A stretch of 64,000 nt of DNA from a bacterium (lineage in GTDB: Bacteria > AUK180), in contig JAGLGN010000006.1 of assembly GCA_023144005.1 (NCBI GenBank), forward strand, positions 65,841-129,840. Reading direction: 5' to 3'. A model generated the notes under the pieces. That model ran no database searches. It had not been told where the DNA came from and worked only from the letters and a program-made list of their open reading frames with translations. The position numbers were made by a program, and so were the translations under genes. Shown piece by piece: positions 54,123 to 63,998 of the stretch (its first letter is position 1; every line of letters begins with the position of its first letter).

Positions 54123-55510
54123 ACGATTTCAGGCAAAAATTCGAACATTACCGTAAATTGATCAAACAGGAAGAGATCAGTCTTATCGATATCAAGATCG
54201 TGAACTTTGTAGGGCTTCTGAAACATTTCACATACCCCGCAAGAGCGTTCACTGAAAGACTTTTTGATGAGGGTATCGGCGTAGACGGATCTTCGATAGG
54301 CGGTTATGCTACCGTTGAAAGCAGCGATCTTATTGCGGTGCCTGATATTGATACGGGATTCATTGATCCGTTCTTTCCTGAAAAAACTCTCTCTTTCCTT
54401 TCCTGGATAAATTACGCGTCAAGGGACGATGAATTCCCCCTTTGCCCGAGAGCGACGGCGAAAAGAGCGGTTCAGGCGCTAAGAGATCTCAAGATCGCGG
54501 ATGAGGCATACTGGATCCCTGAATTGGAATTCTTCCTTCTGGACGGATATTCTTTCAGCCTTAACCCCATGTCTACAAATGTCGAGTTCCTCTCCGACGA
54601 AGCGACCACCACGGATAATTATTCCTACAAGCTTAACCCGAAATGGGGATACGGATCAGTGCCGCCTTATGATAAGGGGATAGAATTCCGCACTGAATTT
54701 ACACGCATGGCCGAAGAGATCGGGATCAATATAAAGGTCGGGCATCATGAATGCGCGGTTCCAGGACAGCATGAGTTCGAATTAGACCTCACTCCCTTGT
54801 TGGAAGCGGGTGACCATATTATCCTTTCAAAATATATCATCAAGAATCTTGCCGCCTCATTTAATAAGGTAGCTACATTCATGCCCAAGCCGATGTACGG
54901 TGTCGCCGGAAGCGGAATGCACTTCCATCAGATGCTCTCAAAGAAGGGAAAGAACATCTTCAACGGCAAGGGATTCGCCGATCTGTCGGATACCGCATTG
55001 CAATATATCGGGGGGGTTTTGAAACACGCCAGAGCGCTCACCGGTATTACGAATCCTTCTACCAATTCCTTTAAAAGACTTATTCCGGGTTACGAAGCTC
55101 CTACGGCTATCTGCTATTCTAATTCCAATAGAACGGCGGCGGTCAGGATACCGGGCTATATAAAAGATCCGCAGAAGCGGCGTTTTGAATACAGGCCGCC
55201 GGATGCCATGGGTAATCCTTATTTTACGCTCGCGGCACTTGTGGCGGCCGGTATTGACGGTATAAAAAATAAAAGGAATCCCGGAAAACCCGCAGTCGGA
55301 AATATCGAGAAAAAGGCAAAATACAAAAAAGTACCGGCATCGCTTTATGAAGCGCTTCATTATCTCGAAAAAGGGCACAAATTCCTGCTTCAGGACGGCA
55401 TATTCAAAAAAGAAATGATCAAACATTGGGTTAAGGTAAAGAGGCAAGAGGCCTTTGAGGTAAATATACATCCCAATCCCAAAGAGATCGAGCTTTACTT
55501 CAACTTTTAA
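54119..55510 (+). CDS. glnA: Glutamine synthetase, type I
   Basis: 463 residues, ATP-dependent glutamate to glutamine conversion. Motifs are intact: DGSSIGGYATVESSD near the N-terminus, PELEFFLLD, GHHECAVPGQHEFE, AGSGMHFHQ (near 264), NSFKRLIPGYEAP and RRFEYRPPDAMGNPYF (near 353). The region that carries the adenylylated Tyr in enterobacterial enzymes (NLYDLPPEE) reads AKYKKVPASL here, so control by GlnE is unlikely. GGAG is 6 bases ahead of the ATG. The position after tyrS is not a usual nitrogen-control context. The stop overlaps the convergent glycosyltransferase stop by 11 bp. Confidence 0.93.
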   Translation: MNDFRQKFEHYRKLIKQEEISLIDIKIVNFVGLLKHFTYPARAFTERLFDEGIGVDGSSIGGYATVESSDLIAVPDIDTGFIDPFFPEKTLSFLSWINYASRDDEFPLCPRATAKRAVQALRDLKIADEAYWIPELEFFLLDGYSFSLNPMSTNVEFLSDEATTTDNYSYKLNPKWGYGSVPPYDKGIEFRTEFTRMAEEIGINIKVGHHECAVPGQHEFELDLTPLLEAGDHIILSKYIIKNLAASFNKVATFMPKPMYGVAGSGMHFHQMLSKKGKNIFNGKGFADLSDTALQYIGGVLKHARALTGITNPSTNSFKRLIPGYEAPTAICYSNSNRTAAVRIPGYIKDPQKRRFEYRPPDAMGNPYFTLAALVAAGIDGIKNKRNPGKPAVGNIEKKAKYKKVPASLYEALHYLEKGHKFLLQDGIFKKEMIKHWVKVKRQEAFEVNIHPNPKEIELYFNF

Positions 55511-56555
55511 GAAGAGGATCTGAAAAAAGGTCTTTCACTCGAGAAGTAAAACTTCCAAAAGAAAGGTTTTGACGGCAATATTCTGATATTTCCGGAAGTA
55601 TTTCCGCTCTTCTTGAGTGAGTGTTCAGTATCGCATGCGCCAATGCGCTGCTATCCTGCGGTTCAATAATGTCACCGAAATCCACCTGCGCTCCTATTTC
55701 CGGAATTATTCCCACGGCCGTTGCGGCAACGGGAACACCGTAAGAGATGCACTCCAATAGAGCACGGGAATACACTTCTGAGCCGCGGGAAGCTATGATG
55801 CCGATATCGGCCCATTTGTAAAATTCAGAAGTATCCTGCACGAATCCAAAGAACTCACATTCCTCGGAGATGCCGAGCGATGTACAGAAAGCCCTTAATT
55901 GCCGCAAGGATATTTCCGCCTCATTTCCGATGAAGCGTGCGGTAAAAGCTAAATCCTGCTTTTTTATTACAGATAAGGCATTAAGAAGGTCTTCGTGGCC
56001 CTTAACGGGAGAAGTTCTGGCAACATGAAGGATCTTCAGTCCTTCACCGGCGGCGGGTGAGCCTTCTGAATAACAGGCGGAGACACTACCGGAAAGTATC
56101 TTCATGCCCGGGTATGAGCCGGTGCTCTTTTCAAAGCGGTCTTTTTCCAATTCTGATGGGAAAACTATCATGTCCGTGCCGGCAAATAACTTCTTGGCGG
56201 CAAAATTGGTATTCTGACGGCGGGCATCCATTCTTATTCTTATTAATTTCTGCTCTTTTGACTTCTTCCTCAGGGCAAGCTCCTGATCGCGCCCCCAATA
56301 GGTAACTATTATCTGAGCATCAGAAAGGGGGAGTTTTTTCAGAAAGAGGGGAAAGTATTGAATGTCCTTATCGGGAAGGATCGGGTCGAATTTAAAACCC
56401 GACGCGGACAGACGATCATTTATAGGATTGTTCTTTCCCGTGATCACCCGCTGCTCAAATCCCAAAGAATCAAGAGCGCGCATCAAATCCCAGGCATAAT
56501 GCGAAACCGCATTCCACCATCGGATATTATGCAGATGTATTATTTTCGTCTTCAT
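55500..56555 (-). CDS. Glycosyltransferase family 4 (GT-B fold)
   Basis: 351 residues from the ATG at 56555; a start seven codons upstream is less likely, as it lies deeper in the previous gene. The N-terminal half has the pattern HLHNIRWWNAVSHYAWDLMRAL. The nucleotide-sugar half shows KILHVARTSPVKGHEDLLNAL, GFVQDTSEFYKWADIGIIAS and the acidic motif GSEVYSRALLECISYGVPVAAT typical of GT4. Together with the overlapping family 2 enzyme upstream, it probably builds lipopolysaccharide core or another surface glycan. Donor and acceptor are unknown. Confidence 0.87.
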   Translation of the reverse strand: MKTKIIHLHNIRWWNAVSHYAWDLMRALDSLGFEQRVITGKNNPINDRLSASGFKFDPILPDKDIQYFPLFLKKLPLSDAQIIVTYWGRDQELALRKKSKEQKLIRIRMDARRQNTNFAAKKLFAGTDMIVFPSELEKDRFEKSTGSYPGMKILSGSVSACYSEGSPAAGEGLKILHVARTSPVKGHEDLLNALSVIKKQDLAFTARFIGNEAEISLRQLRAFCTSLGISEECEFFGFVQDTSEFYKWADIGIIASRGSEVYSRALLECISYGVPVAATAVGIIPEIGAQVDFGDIIEPQDSSALAHAILNTHSRRAEILPEISEYCRQNLSFGSFTSRVKDLFSDPLLKS

Positions 56556-57309
56556 TTTCCACAATACACTTGACATAGTGCTGATAATTCATAGCCGCGT
56601 TCAAGACCTTGAATTTAAACGCCCAGATCCCGGCGGCGCCATTGAGAAATTCACCTTTAAAAAGAAAGTATATAATAAAATACGCCATGGGCTTAAGTAT
56701 CATGTATTTCACAAATGGCTGGAATCGTTTGCTACCCCGTTTTTCATACACCTTACGGCCGATGAATTCCGCCTTGATCTTAAGTTTATCCCGGTAAAAC
56801 TCCTTGGAAATGGCTGTATAATGGAGAAACGGGGTTTTCATTTTTCCTATGATCCCGTCAATGGCAAGCCGTTCATGTATATCCTCGCAGGGGAAGTGAG
56901 CATGGCCTTTTTTAAAAAATCTTAATTGATAATCGGGATAATGCCCTCCCCATTTAAGCCATTTGCCAAAGAAGATATTCTTTCGGGGAATGAGGTATGC
57001 GTCGGCGGCGCTTTCTTTGACGGCTGCCTTGAATTCATCCGCCAGAGCAGAGGGGATCTCTTCATCGGGATCAAGGTAAAGTATCCAGTCACCGCTGCAT
57101 TTCTCTATTCCTTTCTGCTTGTTGATATTTATATTGGGATTGTTCTCTACAATAAATATCTTCGCGGTATATTCGGCGGAGATCTTGACCGAATCATCCG
57201 TTGATCCGGTATCCACAATGATTATCTCATCCGCCCATTTGACGGACTCCAGGCAGGCTCTAAGGAAACGGGCTTCATTATGGACAACGATCGAAACTGA
57301 TATTTTCAT
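56527..57309 (-). CDS. Glycosyltransferase family 2, WaaE/KdtX-like
   Basis: 260 residues. The GT-A fold starts at ISVSIVVHNEARFL, with VDTGSTDD (32-39), the metal-binding DPDEE (80-84) and a family-specific HFPCEDIHERL segment. This combination is typical of WaaE/KdtX beta-1,4-glucosyltransferases that add glucose to the lipopolysaccharide inner core. The hydrophobic stretch near 205-222 may associate with the membrane. It is consistent with lpxC in this window, but substrate assignment is by family only. It overlaps ssnA by 4 bp and the next gene by 29 bp. Confidence 0.87.
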   Translation of the reverse strand: MKISVSIVVHNEARFLRACLESVKWADEIIIVDTGSTDDSVKISAEYTAKIFIVENNPNININKQKGIEKCSGDWILYLDPDEEIPSALADEFKAAVKESAADAYLIPRKNIFFGKWLKWGGHYPDYQLRFFKKGHAHFPCEDIHERLAIDGIIGKMKTPFLHYTAISKEFYRDKLKIKAEFIGRKVYEKRGSKRFQPFVKYMILKPMAYFIIYFLFKGEFLNGAAGIWAFKFKVLNAAMNYQHYVKCIVENEDENNTSA

Positions 57310-58619
57310 TTAAGGCGGGACCAAAGCTTACCTGCGATCTCAGTTGATCTCGCAATGACCTCTTTGATATCAAGGTCCAATTGCAGCTCAAAATCTTTCA
57401 TGAGGAATTTGCCCATGGAAACGGTATGCCTTACTCGGGAGTTGATCATACCGAAAAGAAGATGCCCCACGGCATTATCAGCATTGATCATCGTAGGCGG
57501 TTCATAATCAAAGAACGCCAGATCGGCGTCGGCGCCAGGCCGTATTGCCCCGATATCCCTGCCGAAAATAGATGATGCCATATAAGAATTATTCACAAGA
57601 GCGCTGAATGCTTCCATCCAGCCGGCGGAAGGAAGTGACCGCTTTATATGAGAAAGGTAGTATCCTAATTGATATTCTTTTAATGGGAGATTGTGCATTC
57701 CATCGGTGCCGAATCCGGTAATAACTCCTGCTTCCATGGCTCCTATCAGATCTAATATACCCACGGCATTATTGAGATTTGAAGACGGATTATGGACAAG
57801 GAAACAACCGTGTTCTTTCAGGAGTTCCCATTCGCTCTTATCCGTCCACACACCGTGTATCATCAAGCTGTTCTTTCTGAGAAGCCCGAATTTTTCCAAA
57901 CGGTGAGTTACACTTTTATACCCGAATTCCCGGACATAATCCTGATCCGATTTATCCTCGGCAAGGTGACAGTGAAGGGGCATATCTTCATCAATGGCGT
58001 CCGCGATTTCCTGAAGGTCTTCGTCGGACAAGGTCATATTGGCGTGAAGGCCGAGCATGCCTCGGACGGTACGGTCCTCCCGATGCTTATTAAAAAAATC
58101 TATATTTTCATCAAGCTCCTCTTTGAAAACTTCCTCGCCGTTGCGGTTGGTTATCTCAAAACAGAGCGTACCCTTGACCCCCACGCTCTTCAGTATAGAG
58201 GAGATATCTTCGAGACTGCCACCTATATAACCGCCGGAGACATGATGGTCAAATATAGTTGTTGTTCCGCCTTTGATGCCCTCGATAAGCGGAAATATCA
58301 CCGAATAATAGAGCTCTTCGCGAGTTAATTCCCGATCCAATTTCCACCAGAAATTTTCCAGTACCTCTACAAAATTCCTGGAGGGTGCGCCGGGAAGAGA
58401 GAGCCCCCTGCCCAGAGTTGAATAGAAGTGCATATGAGCATTGACCTGACCCGGCAACAGAACCGTCCCGCCCATATCATATTCGTCCACGTCGGTGATA
58501 TTCAATTCGCTTCCGATCTGAACGATCCTGTCGTCCTCAATAAGTATTTGCGCTTTATTTAAGAACGGATTCTTCTCATCAAAGGTAATGCCGGTGACAT
58601 CGGTCAATAAATATTTCAT
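57306..58619 (-). CDS. ssnA: SsnA-family amidohydrolase
   Basis: 437 residues, metal-dependent hydrolase of the chlorohydrolase/cytosine deaminase-like superfamily. The metal site is complete: H62 and H64 (NAHMHF), H218 (HCHLAED), H255 and D306 (GFGTDGM). The segments NFVEVLENFWWKLDR and TTTIFDHHVSGGYIGGSLED are close to SsnA, a putative aminohydrolase linked in enterobacteria to purine and selenium-related clusters; its substrate is unproven. Here it is embedded in the phoH-ybeY operon, where its role is unclear, and the purine permease 25 kb away is only a loose link. Confidence 0.85.
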   Translation of the reverse strand: MKYLLTDVTGITFDEKNPFLNKAQILIEDDRIVQIGSELNITDVDEYDMGGTVLLPGQVNAHMHFYSTLGRGLSLPGAPSRNFVEVLENFWWKLDRELTREELYYSVIFPLIEGIKGGTTTIFDHHVSGGYIGGSLEDISSILKSVGVKGTLCFEITNRNGEEVFKEELDENIDFFNKHREDRTVRGMLGLHANMTLSDEDLQEIADAIDEDMPLHCHLAEDKSDQDYVREFGYKSVTHRLEKFGLLRKNSLMIHGVWTDKSEWELLKEHGCFLVHNPSSNLNNAVGILDLIGAMEAGVITGFGTDGMHNLPLKEYQLGYYLSHIKRSLPSAGWMEAFSALVNNSYMASSIFGRDIGAIRPGADADLAFFDYEPPTMINADNAVGHLLFGMINSRVRHTVSMGKFLMKDFELQLDLDIKEVIARSTEIAGKLWSRLK

Positions 58620-59095
58620 TTTTTCCTCTGTTTTTTCATTACATACGAGAAGATATTCTCCTTCACCTCATCCATGCGCGAAGCTTTCTCATCATTCTCA
58701 TGAGAAAATCCTATGATGTGCAGGATCGCGTGAGCTATAAAGTTAAGAAGCGAAAGTTTTTTATCTTCAAAACTGCCCGAAGAATCTCTCAGCAGTTCAT
58801 CCCAATTTATCACGATCTCCCCGACAACGGTTGACGCGGGATCATCCATATATGAAAAGGAGAGTTCATTGGTCGGCAGAGCGTTGTTTCTGTACCTTTT
58901 ATTCAGCTGTATCATTTTTTTATCGTCGCATATGAGCACGGATACGGATGCCTTTATCCCGAAATTCCGCATCTTTATATATCCCCGGCGGAAAAGATGG
59001 TCAAAAGAAAGCTGGACAACATCTCTTATGAAGGGGTGGTAAGGTGTCTTTATCTTGATATTCTGATAAGAGATCTCAGTTTTTATTATCCTCAT
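58616..59095 (-). CDS. ybeY: Endoribonuclease YbeY
   Basis: 159 residues, single-strand endoribonuclease for 16S rRNA 3'-end maturation and ribosome quality control. The zinc motif HAILHIIGFSHE supplies H122, H126 and H132. The N-terminal half is variable, as usual. The start ATG lies 20 bp inside the 3' end of the HD hydrolase gene, and the stop overlaps ssnA by 4 bp. The phoH-HD hydrolase-ybeY order is conserved across many bacteria. Confidence 0.94.
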   Translation of the reverse strand: MRIIKTEISYQNIKIKTPYHPFIRDVVQLSFDHLFRRGYIKMRNFGIKASVSVLICDDKKMIQLNKRYRNNALPTNELSFSYMDDPASTVVGEIVINWDELLRDSSGSFEDKKLSLLNFIAHAILHIIGFSHENDEKASRMDEVKENIFSYVMKKQRKK

Positions 59096-61316
59096 CGTAT
59101 TCTATCCTTTTATGGTACATCGTTTGAATGGTCTTGATAAAACTACTGGCCACGCGGTTCAATTCCTGCAGGCTTATCGGGCAATCCGCCAACTGCTCCT
59201 CATCAATGAGCGCTTCATACAGGGTCTCCATCACCATTTTCTTAATTGTGGAATACTTATAATTGGTCAGTACCCTTGATTTCGCTTCGACGCGGTCGGC
59301 GAGCATCACAATGGCGGATTCTTTAAATGTGGGTTTATTGCCATGATACATAAATTCACTTTCATCCAATTCCTTGATCTCCCCTTTCTTCAGTTGAAGC
59401 TTGGCCTTATTATAGAAATACTTCATGAAGGAAGTCCCATGGTGCTCCAGGATGATCTTTCTTACGGGCTTGGGAAGCATATAATCTAATGACAGCTGAT
59501 ATCCGGATATCACATGCTGTCTGATATATTTAACGCTCATAATGGGGCTTAATTTATCGTGAGGGTTCTTTTTAGTGAACTGATTTTCTATGAAGTAGCC
59601 CGGGTTCTTTATCTTGCCTATGTCATGGAACATCGCTCCTACCTTTGCAGTTATCGGGTCAGCCCCGATCTCAACCGCCGCAGCTTCGCTCATATTCGCC
59701 ACACCAAGAGAGTGCTGATATGTTCCCGGAGCGATAAGCGTGAGATTCTTGAGCGCCGGATGCTCACCGCTTATCAATTCAATCAGCTGAAAGCGTGTGG
59801 GGATATCCAGTATGGATTCAAAGAACGGCATGATCGAGATGAGAAGTATATATGAAAAGAGATTACCCACCATAACGGCAGCTATATTACTCATGATTAT
59901 CCCGGCATTGAAGCCCTTCAATAATCCGATCGATACCGGCACCAGCATCGATACTATTCCTATGAGAAGGAAATCATAGAAAAGAGTGCTTCTTTTATTG
60001 ATATTCCGGGTAATGTAAACGGTGAAAAGGGAGTTCACGAACCCATACAGCAATATGTCAAGGTTGTAGCCGAAGAAGAACGCTGTAATAATTGAGATTA
60101 TAAGGGAAGAGAAAATAGCGAATTCGACATCAATAAAGAGGATCACAATGATGGTGAAGAGCGAGAAAGGAAGGCTGAAGCCCGATAAGAATGTATCCTC
60201 CGATATTCCGGAAAAATACTTAACGGCCAGAATAGCGGCGAGAAATATCATTAAATTGAAAAACATGACAAGATATCCTTCATTCGCCCTGAAATGAGCT
60301 CTTTTGAACCTCCTTACATAAAATATCAGAAGGAGAAAAAGAAGCAGAATGAACATCGCAAGTCCGGTCACCCTTTTTACGGTTACCCGCGTCGAAAGGT
60401 AATTATTAAGGGTATCGATGACTTTCTTGTCCTGATTAGTGTATATCTCCCCCCTTCTTAATACGATCTGACCTTTGATAAAGGAATCCCTTTCGGGAGG
60501 CAGAGATTGAGCCAATACCTCGGCACGCTTCGCGGTCTGCTGCATATTGAACTCAAGGTTTGTTGAAAGGTAATGCGATAAGAGCTGGATAACAAAGCGG
60601 ATTATACCCGGCGGGAAATTATGATCTTCAAAAAGAGCTTCTTTGACCTCGCTCAACGGCACTATTTCAGAAACATTTTTCGTAATTTCTCTACCGTTGG
60701 GGGAAATGACCACAATGGAATTTCTGTTCTTATTCCATCTCTCAAGATTATCGATGAATTCCGCTCTCTCCCTTGAGATGCCGGCCTTCATATAGGGACT
60801 GACCTTCAATGTAATAAGATTGGTGATCTCATCGTAGTTGATTATCGCAAATAGCGCTTCCCACTGCTGCAGAGACAATCGGAAAAACGGATAATCCTCT
60901 CTTATCCAATTGATCCGGCCGTAAATAGACAGGCCCGGAGCATTCTTAATTTTTTCAAGAGAGGATACCACTACGCGGATATTCTCATTGAAGATCTCCT
61001 CTGTTTTAGGGTTCACTCTGAACACCGCGGGAAGGCGGGAGACCTTTTCTTTTGTCTTCCTTTCTGTCTTTTCATCATTGTCAACTGAATAATCTATCGG
61101 AGATATATAATCCTGGTGAATAATGTCGCCTATCTTGTAATTCACTGTATGAAATTTGAAATGAGCTGAGAAAAGGAAGAATAACAAGATCACCGTAACC
61201 AGCATTATGAGCACTTTGAAGGCGCTGTTCTTCCCGGCAAGGCTTTCCTTGACAAAGTTCTGAAGCTTTCTTATTATTCTTTCCAGATCCAATTTATTGC
61301 TTTGAGTTTCCATCAT
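59076..61316 (-). CDS. pgpH: PgpH-type 7TM HD-domain phosphohydrolase (c-di-AMP phosphodiesterase)
   Basis: 746 residues. The ATG at 61316 gives a 23-bp overlap with phoH, and a longer start is deeper in phoH. An N-terminal span (about 38-55) is followed by an extracytoplasmic 7TMR-HDED domain, seven membrane segments (about 315-500) and the cytosolic HD domain with QHSLGVANMSEAAA, the HDIGK metal motif (about 563-567) and later ILEHHGTSF and MLADRVEAKSR. PgpH proteins hydrolyse cyclic di-AMP. No diadenylate cyclase is in the window. Confidence 0.92.
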   Translation of the reverse strand: MMETQSNKLDLERIIRKLQNFVKESLAGKNSAFKVLIMLVTVILLFFLFSAHFKFHTVNYKIGDIIHQDYISPIDYSVDNDEKTERKTKEKVSRLPAVFRVNPKTEEIFNENIRVVVSSLEKIKNAPGLSIYGRINWIREDYPFFRLSLQQWEALFAIINYDEITNLITLKVSPYMKAGISRERAEFIDNLERWNKNRNSIVVISPNGREITKNVSEIVPLSEVKEALFEDHNFPPGIIRFVIQLLSHYLSTNLEFNMQQTAKRAEVLAQSLPPERDSFIKGQIVLRRGEIYTNQDKKVIDTLNNYLSTRVTVKRVTGLAMFILLLFLLLIFYVRRFKRAHFRANEGYLVMFFNLMIFLAAILAVKYFSGISEDTFLSGFSLPFSLFTIIVILFIDVEFAIFSSLIISIITAFFFGYNLDILLYGFVNSLFTVYITRNINKRSTLFYDFLLIGIVSMLVPVSIGLLKGFNAGIIMSNIAAVMVGNLFSYILLISIMPFFESILDIPTRFQLIELISGEHPALKNLTLIAPGTYQHSLGVANMSEAAAVEIGADPITAKVGAMFHDIGKIKNPGYFIENQFTKKNPHDKLSPIMSVKYIRQHVISGYQLSLDYMLPKPVRKIILEHHGTSFMKYFYNKAKLQLKKGEIKELDESEFMYHGNKPTFKESAIVMLADRVEAKSRVLTNYKYSTIKKMVMETLYEALIDEEQLADCPISLQELNRVASSFIKTIQTMYHKRIEYDEDNKN

Positions 61317-62262
61317 ATTTTTCAAATGCCTCAATGATATTCTGAACCATAGTGTGGCGGACAACATCACGCTTATCAAGGTAGAGTACCTTTATTCCTT
61401 CTATATCCGCAAGGATTTTGCTTATGACCACTAACCCTGACAAATTCTTATTCGGAATATCGATCTGTGTGATATCCCCGGTAACAATTACCTTGGAATT
61501 GTGTCCTGTGCGGGTCAGGAACATCTTCATCTGCTCAATGGTCGCGTTCTGCCCCTCATCGAGAATAATAAAAGAATCGTTCAATGTGCGTCCTCTCATA
61601 AAGGCCAAAGGCGCTACCTCGATCACCCCCTTTTCCATTAAAAGCTCCACCTTATTAAAGGACATGTGTTCGTAAAGCGCATCAAATATCGGCCTTAAAT
61701 AGGGATCTACCTTCTGCGCGATGTCTCCGGGTAAAAATCCGAGTTTTTCCCCGGCCTCAACGGCGGGGCGGGTAACGATGATGCGGGAAACCTCCTTTTC
61801 CATCAGGGCTTCAACGGCACGGGCAACACCGATATAGGTTTTTCCCGTACCTGCGGGGCCGATACATATTGTAAGGTCGTTCTTTTTTATTTCCGAAATA
61901 TATCCCTGCTGGCCATATGTCTTTGCCTGAACAAAGCCCCGCTGCGGGCCAACCCGAATGAAAGAAGAAAATAGTTTTTCTGAGTCTATTATCCCCTTAT
62001 CTTTATGAAAATCGATCAGATATTTGAAGGTCTTTTTATTTATCCTATATCCGTTCTTTATAGAATTTGAAAGGTCTTCGATGATCTCGGCGACAAGCTT
62101 CTCTGCGGCGGGGTCCGGGGCGGATATCTCCAGAGAACCGTTGTCTGAACTGATCTTCACTTCAAAAACAGACGAAAGATATTTCAGATTCTCATCGTTA
62201 TTGCCAAAAAGAGACGACAATTTACCCTGCTCGTTCAGGCCATGAAGATCTATCCTCATCAT
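61294..62262 (-). CDS. PhoH-family ATPase (PhoL/YbeZ)
   Basis: 322 residues. An N-terminal KH-like region (about 30-75) is followed by the PhoH ATPase: Walker A GPAGTGKT (135-142), TRPAVEAGEKLGFLPGD, Walker B FIILDEGQNAT and the sensor segment KVIVTGDITQID. PhoH ATPases act with YbeY in RNA processing, which agrees with the two genes sharing this operon. It overlaps aspS by 4 bp. Confidence 0.94.
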   Translation of the reverse strand: MMRIDLHGLNEQGKLSSLFGNNDENLKYLSSVFEVKISSDNGSLEISAPDPAAEKLVAEIIEDLSNSIKNGYRINKKTFKYLIDFHKDKGIIDSEKLFSSFIRVGPQRGFVQAKTYGQQGYISEIKKNDLTICIGPAGTGKTYIGVARAVEALMEKEVSRIIVTRPAVEAGEKLGFLPGDIAQKVDPYLRPIFDALYEHMSFNKVELLMEKGVIEVAPLAFMRGRTLNDSFIILDEGQNATIEQMKMFLTRTGHNSKVIVTGDITQIDIPNKNLSGLVVISKILADIEGIKVLYLDKRDVVRHTMVQNIIEAFEKYDGNSKQ

Positions 62263-63998
62263 ACTTCGTCCCCTGAAAGCCCTATGCCTAATTCATCTAA
62301 TTGCTCTTGAGCAACATCGGACGGCGAGCCGGTCAGCAGACAATTGCCTGTGGTCGTCTTGGGAAATAGAATAAAATCCTTTAAACTGCCGTCACCATAC
62401 AAGCCTATGGCCGTACGGCCGATGCCCAGAGCGATACCACCATGCGGAGGAAGGCCATAATCGAGTGCCTCCAAAAAGAATCCGAAGCGGTCCTGCTGAG
62501 TTTTTTCATCCATACCCAGTATCTGAAAAACCTTTTTCTGAAGTTCCGCCATATTGATCCTGATACTTCCGGACCCGAGCTCTATCCCGTTGAGAACCAG
62601 ATCATATGCACGGGATAAAATACCGGCAAGATCTTTTTCACCATCAAGGCCAGAACCTTCCGCAGGCATCGTGAAAGGGTGATGGGCAGAGGCGTATCCC
62701 TTCAGCTCCTCATCGTAAAGGAAAAGAGGGAAATCCGTAACCCAGAGAAATTCATAGCCCTTTGTCAATAATTGATTCTCCTTTCCCAGATAGTCTCTCA
62801 GGAAGGAAAGAATATGTTCATTGGAATTACCGATCTGGAAGAAGATGCTTTCGCCTTCTTTCAATTTCAGAGATCCATAGAACTCAGAATTAGCAAATTT
62901 GGCCAATGTGAATGAATATTCACCTTCATTGCGGGAAATAAATATAGAGCCCTGAGCGCCTTCATTCTTTAATATCCCTTCGATTTTCTTAGAGGCGGAG
63001 CGGGAATATGCGGCAGGCACCCTGATCCCCCTTATGCGATCGCCTTTTTCCAAAGCATCCTTTATGAAATTAACGGGCAGCACTTTGAATTCTCGGCTGA
63101 AATCTTCGATCACAAGAGGATTTCTGAGGTCCGGCTTATCTGACGCATATCTCTCCATTGAATCATTGTATGTGATCCGGGTAAAAGGGGTTTTTATGTT
63201 TAATTGCATCTTTTCAGAAATGTAAGAGAACATCTTCTCTATTTCCTGATAGATCTCCTGCTCATCGGTAAAAGCCCTTTCTACATCCAGCTGAGTAAAT
63301 TCCGGCTGACGGTCCGCGCGCAGGTCCTCATCCCTGAAGCAGCGGGCAAGCTGAAAATATCGCTCGAACCCGCTTCCCATGAGAAGCTGTTTCAGAAGTT
63401 GCGGGGATTGCGGAAGAGCGTAGAACTTACCCTTGAAATTTCTCGATGGAACGACGAAGTCACGAGCTCCTTCGGGTGTACTTTTAATAAGATACGGGGT
63501 CTCCAGTTCCTGATAATTCCTGGAGTAGAAATACTCTCTGATACGGCGGACAAGATCGTTCCTGAAGCGGATCTTTTTAGTGATCCCGTAGGATCGAAGT
63601 TCGAAATAGCGGTATTTGCCCTTTAAAGATTCATTTATTTCATCGATGACAGACAGCTCGAAAGGAGGTACCTTGCCCTTTACCAGTATATTTAATTCGC
63701 TTCCATTCAATTCAAATTCACCCTGGGCGAGTCCGGCCTTGACCTGTGATTCCGGACGAAGGTTCAGCATCCCTTTGACCATAACTATGTTTTCATCTCT
63801 GAGCTGCTCCGCCGATTGGAATTGCTGATCAGAGACATTGCTCTTGTCGAATTGGACCTGCAGAACTCCGGTTTCGTCCCTTAGATAAAGAAAGAGTAAG
63901 CTCCCCATCTTGCGTATCGAATCCACATACCCGCAGAGAACAAGTTCGCTGCCGAGTTTGTCTTTATTTATATCGCCTATATATATTCTTTCTTTCAC
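62259..63998 (-). CDS. aspS: Aspartyl-tRNA synthetase
   Basis: 579 residues, class II enzyme of the bacterial type. An N-terminal OB-fold (LVLCGYVDSIRKMGSLLFLY) is followed by the catalytic core with motif 2 (CFRDEDLRADRQPEFTQLD, 220-238), a GAD-type insertion and YASDKPDLRNPL. In motif 3 the usual GLxR-type acidic position (GLDR in most AspRS) reads GIGR. The C-terminal LFPKTTTGNCLLTGSPSDV matches AspRS. The GTG at 63998 is the apparent start, with a normal N-terminus, but only 2 bases remain before the window ends, so a slightly longer protein and the promoter cannot be judged. First visible gene of the operon. Confidence 0.93.
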   Translation of the reverse strand: MKERIYIGDINKDKLGSELVLCGYVDSIRKMGSLLFLYLRDETGVLQVQFDKSNVSDQQFQSAEQLRDENIVMVKGMLNLRPESQVKAGLAQGEFELNGSELNILVKGKVPPFELSVIDEINESLKGKYRYFELRSYGITKKIRFRNDLVRRIREYFYSRNYQELETPYLIKSTPEGARDFVVPSRNFKGKFYALPQSPQLLKQLLMGSGFERYFQLARCFRDEDLRADRQPEFTQLDVERAFTDEQEIYQEIEKMFSYISEKMQLNIKTPFTRITYNDSMERYASDKPDLRNPLVIEDFSREFKVLPVNFIKDALEKGDRIRGIRVPAAYSRSASKKIEGILKNEGAQGSIFISRNEGEYSFTLAKFANSEFYGSLKLKEGESIFFQIGNSNEHILSFLRDYLGKENQLLTKGYEFLWVTDFPLFLYDEELKGYASAHHPFTMPAEGSGLDGEKDLAGILSRAYDLVLNGIELGSGSIRINMAELQKKVFQILGMDEKTQQDRFGFFLEALDYGLPPHGGIALGIGRTAIGLYGDGSLKDFILFPKTTTGNCLLTGSPSDVAQEQLDELGIGLSGDEV

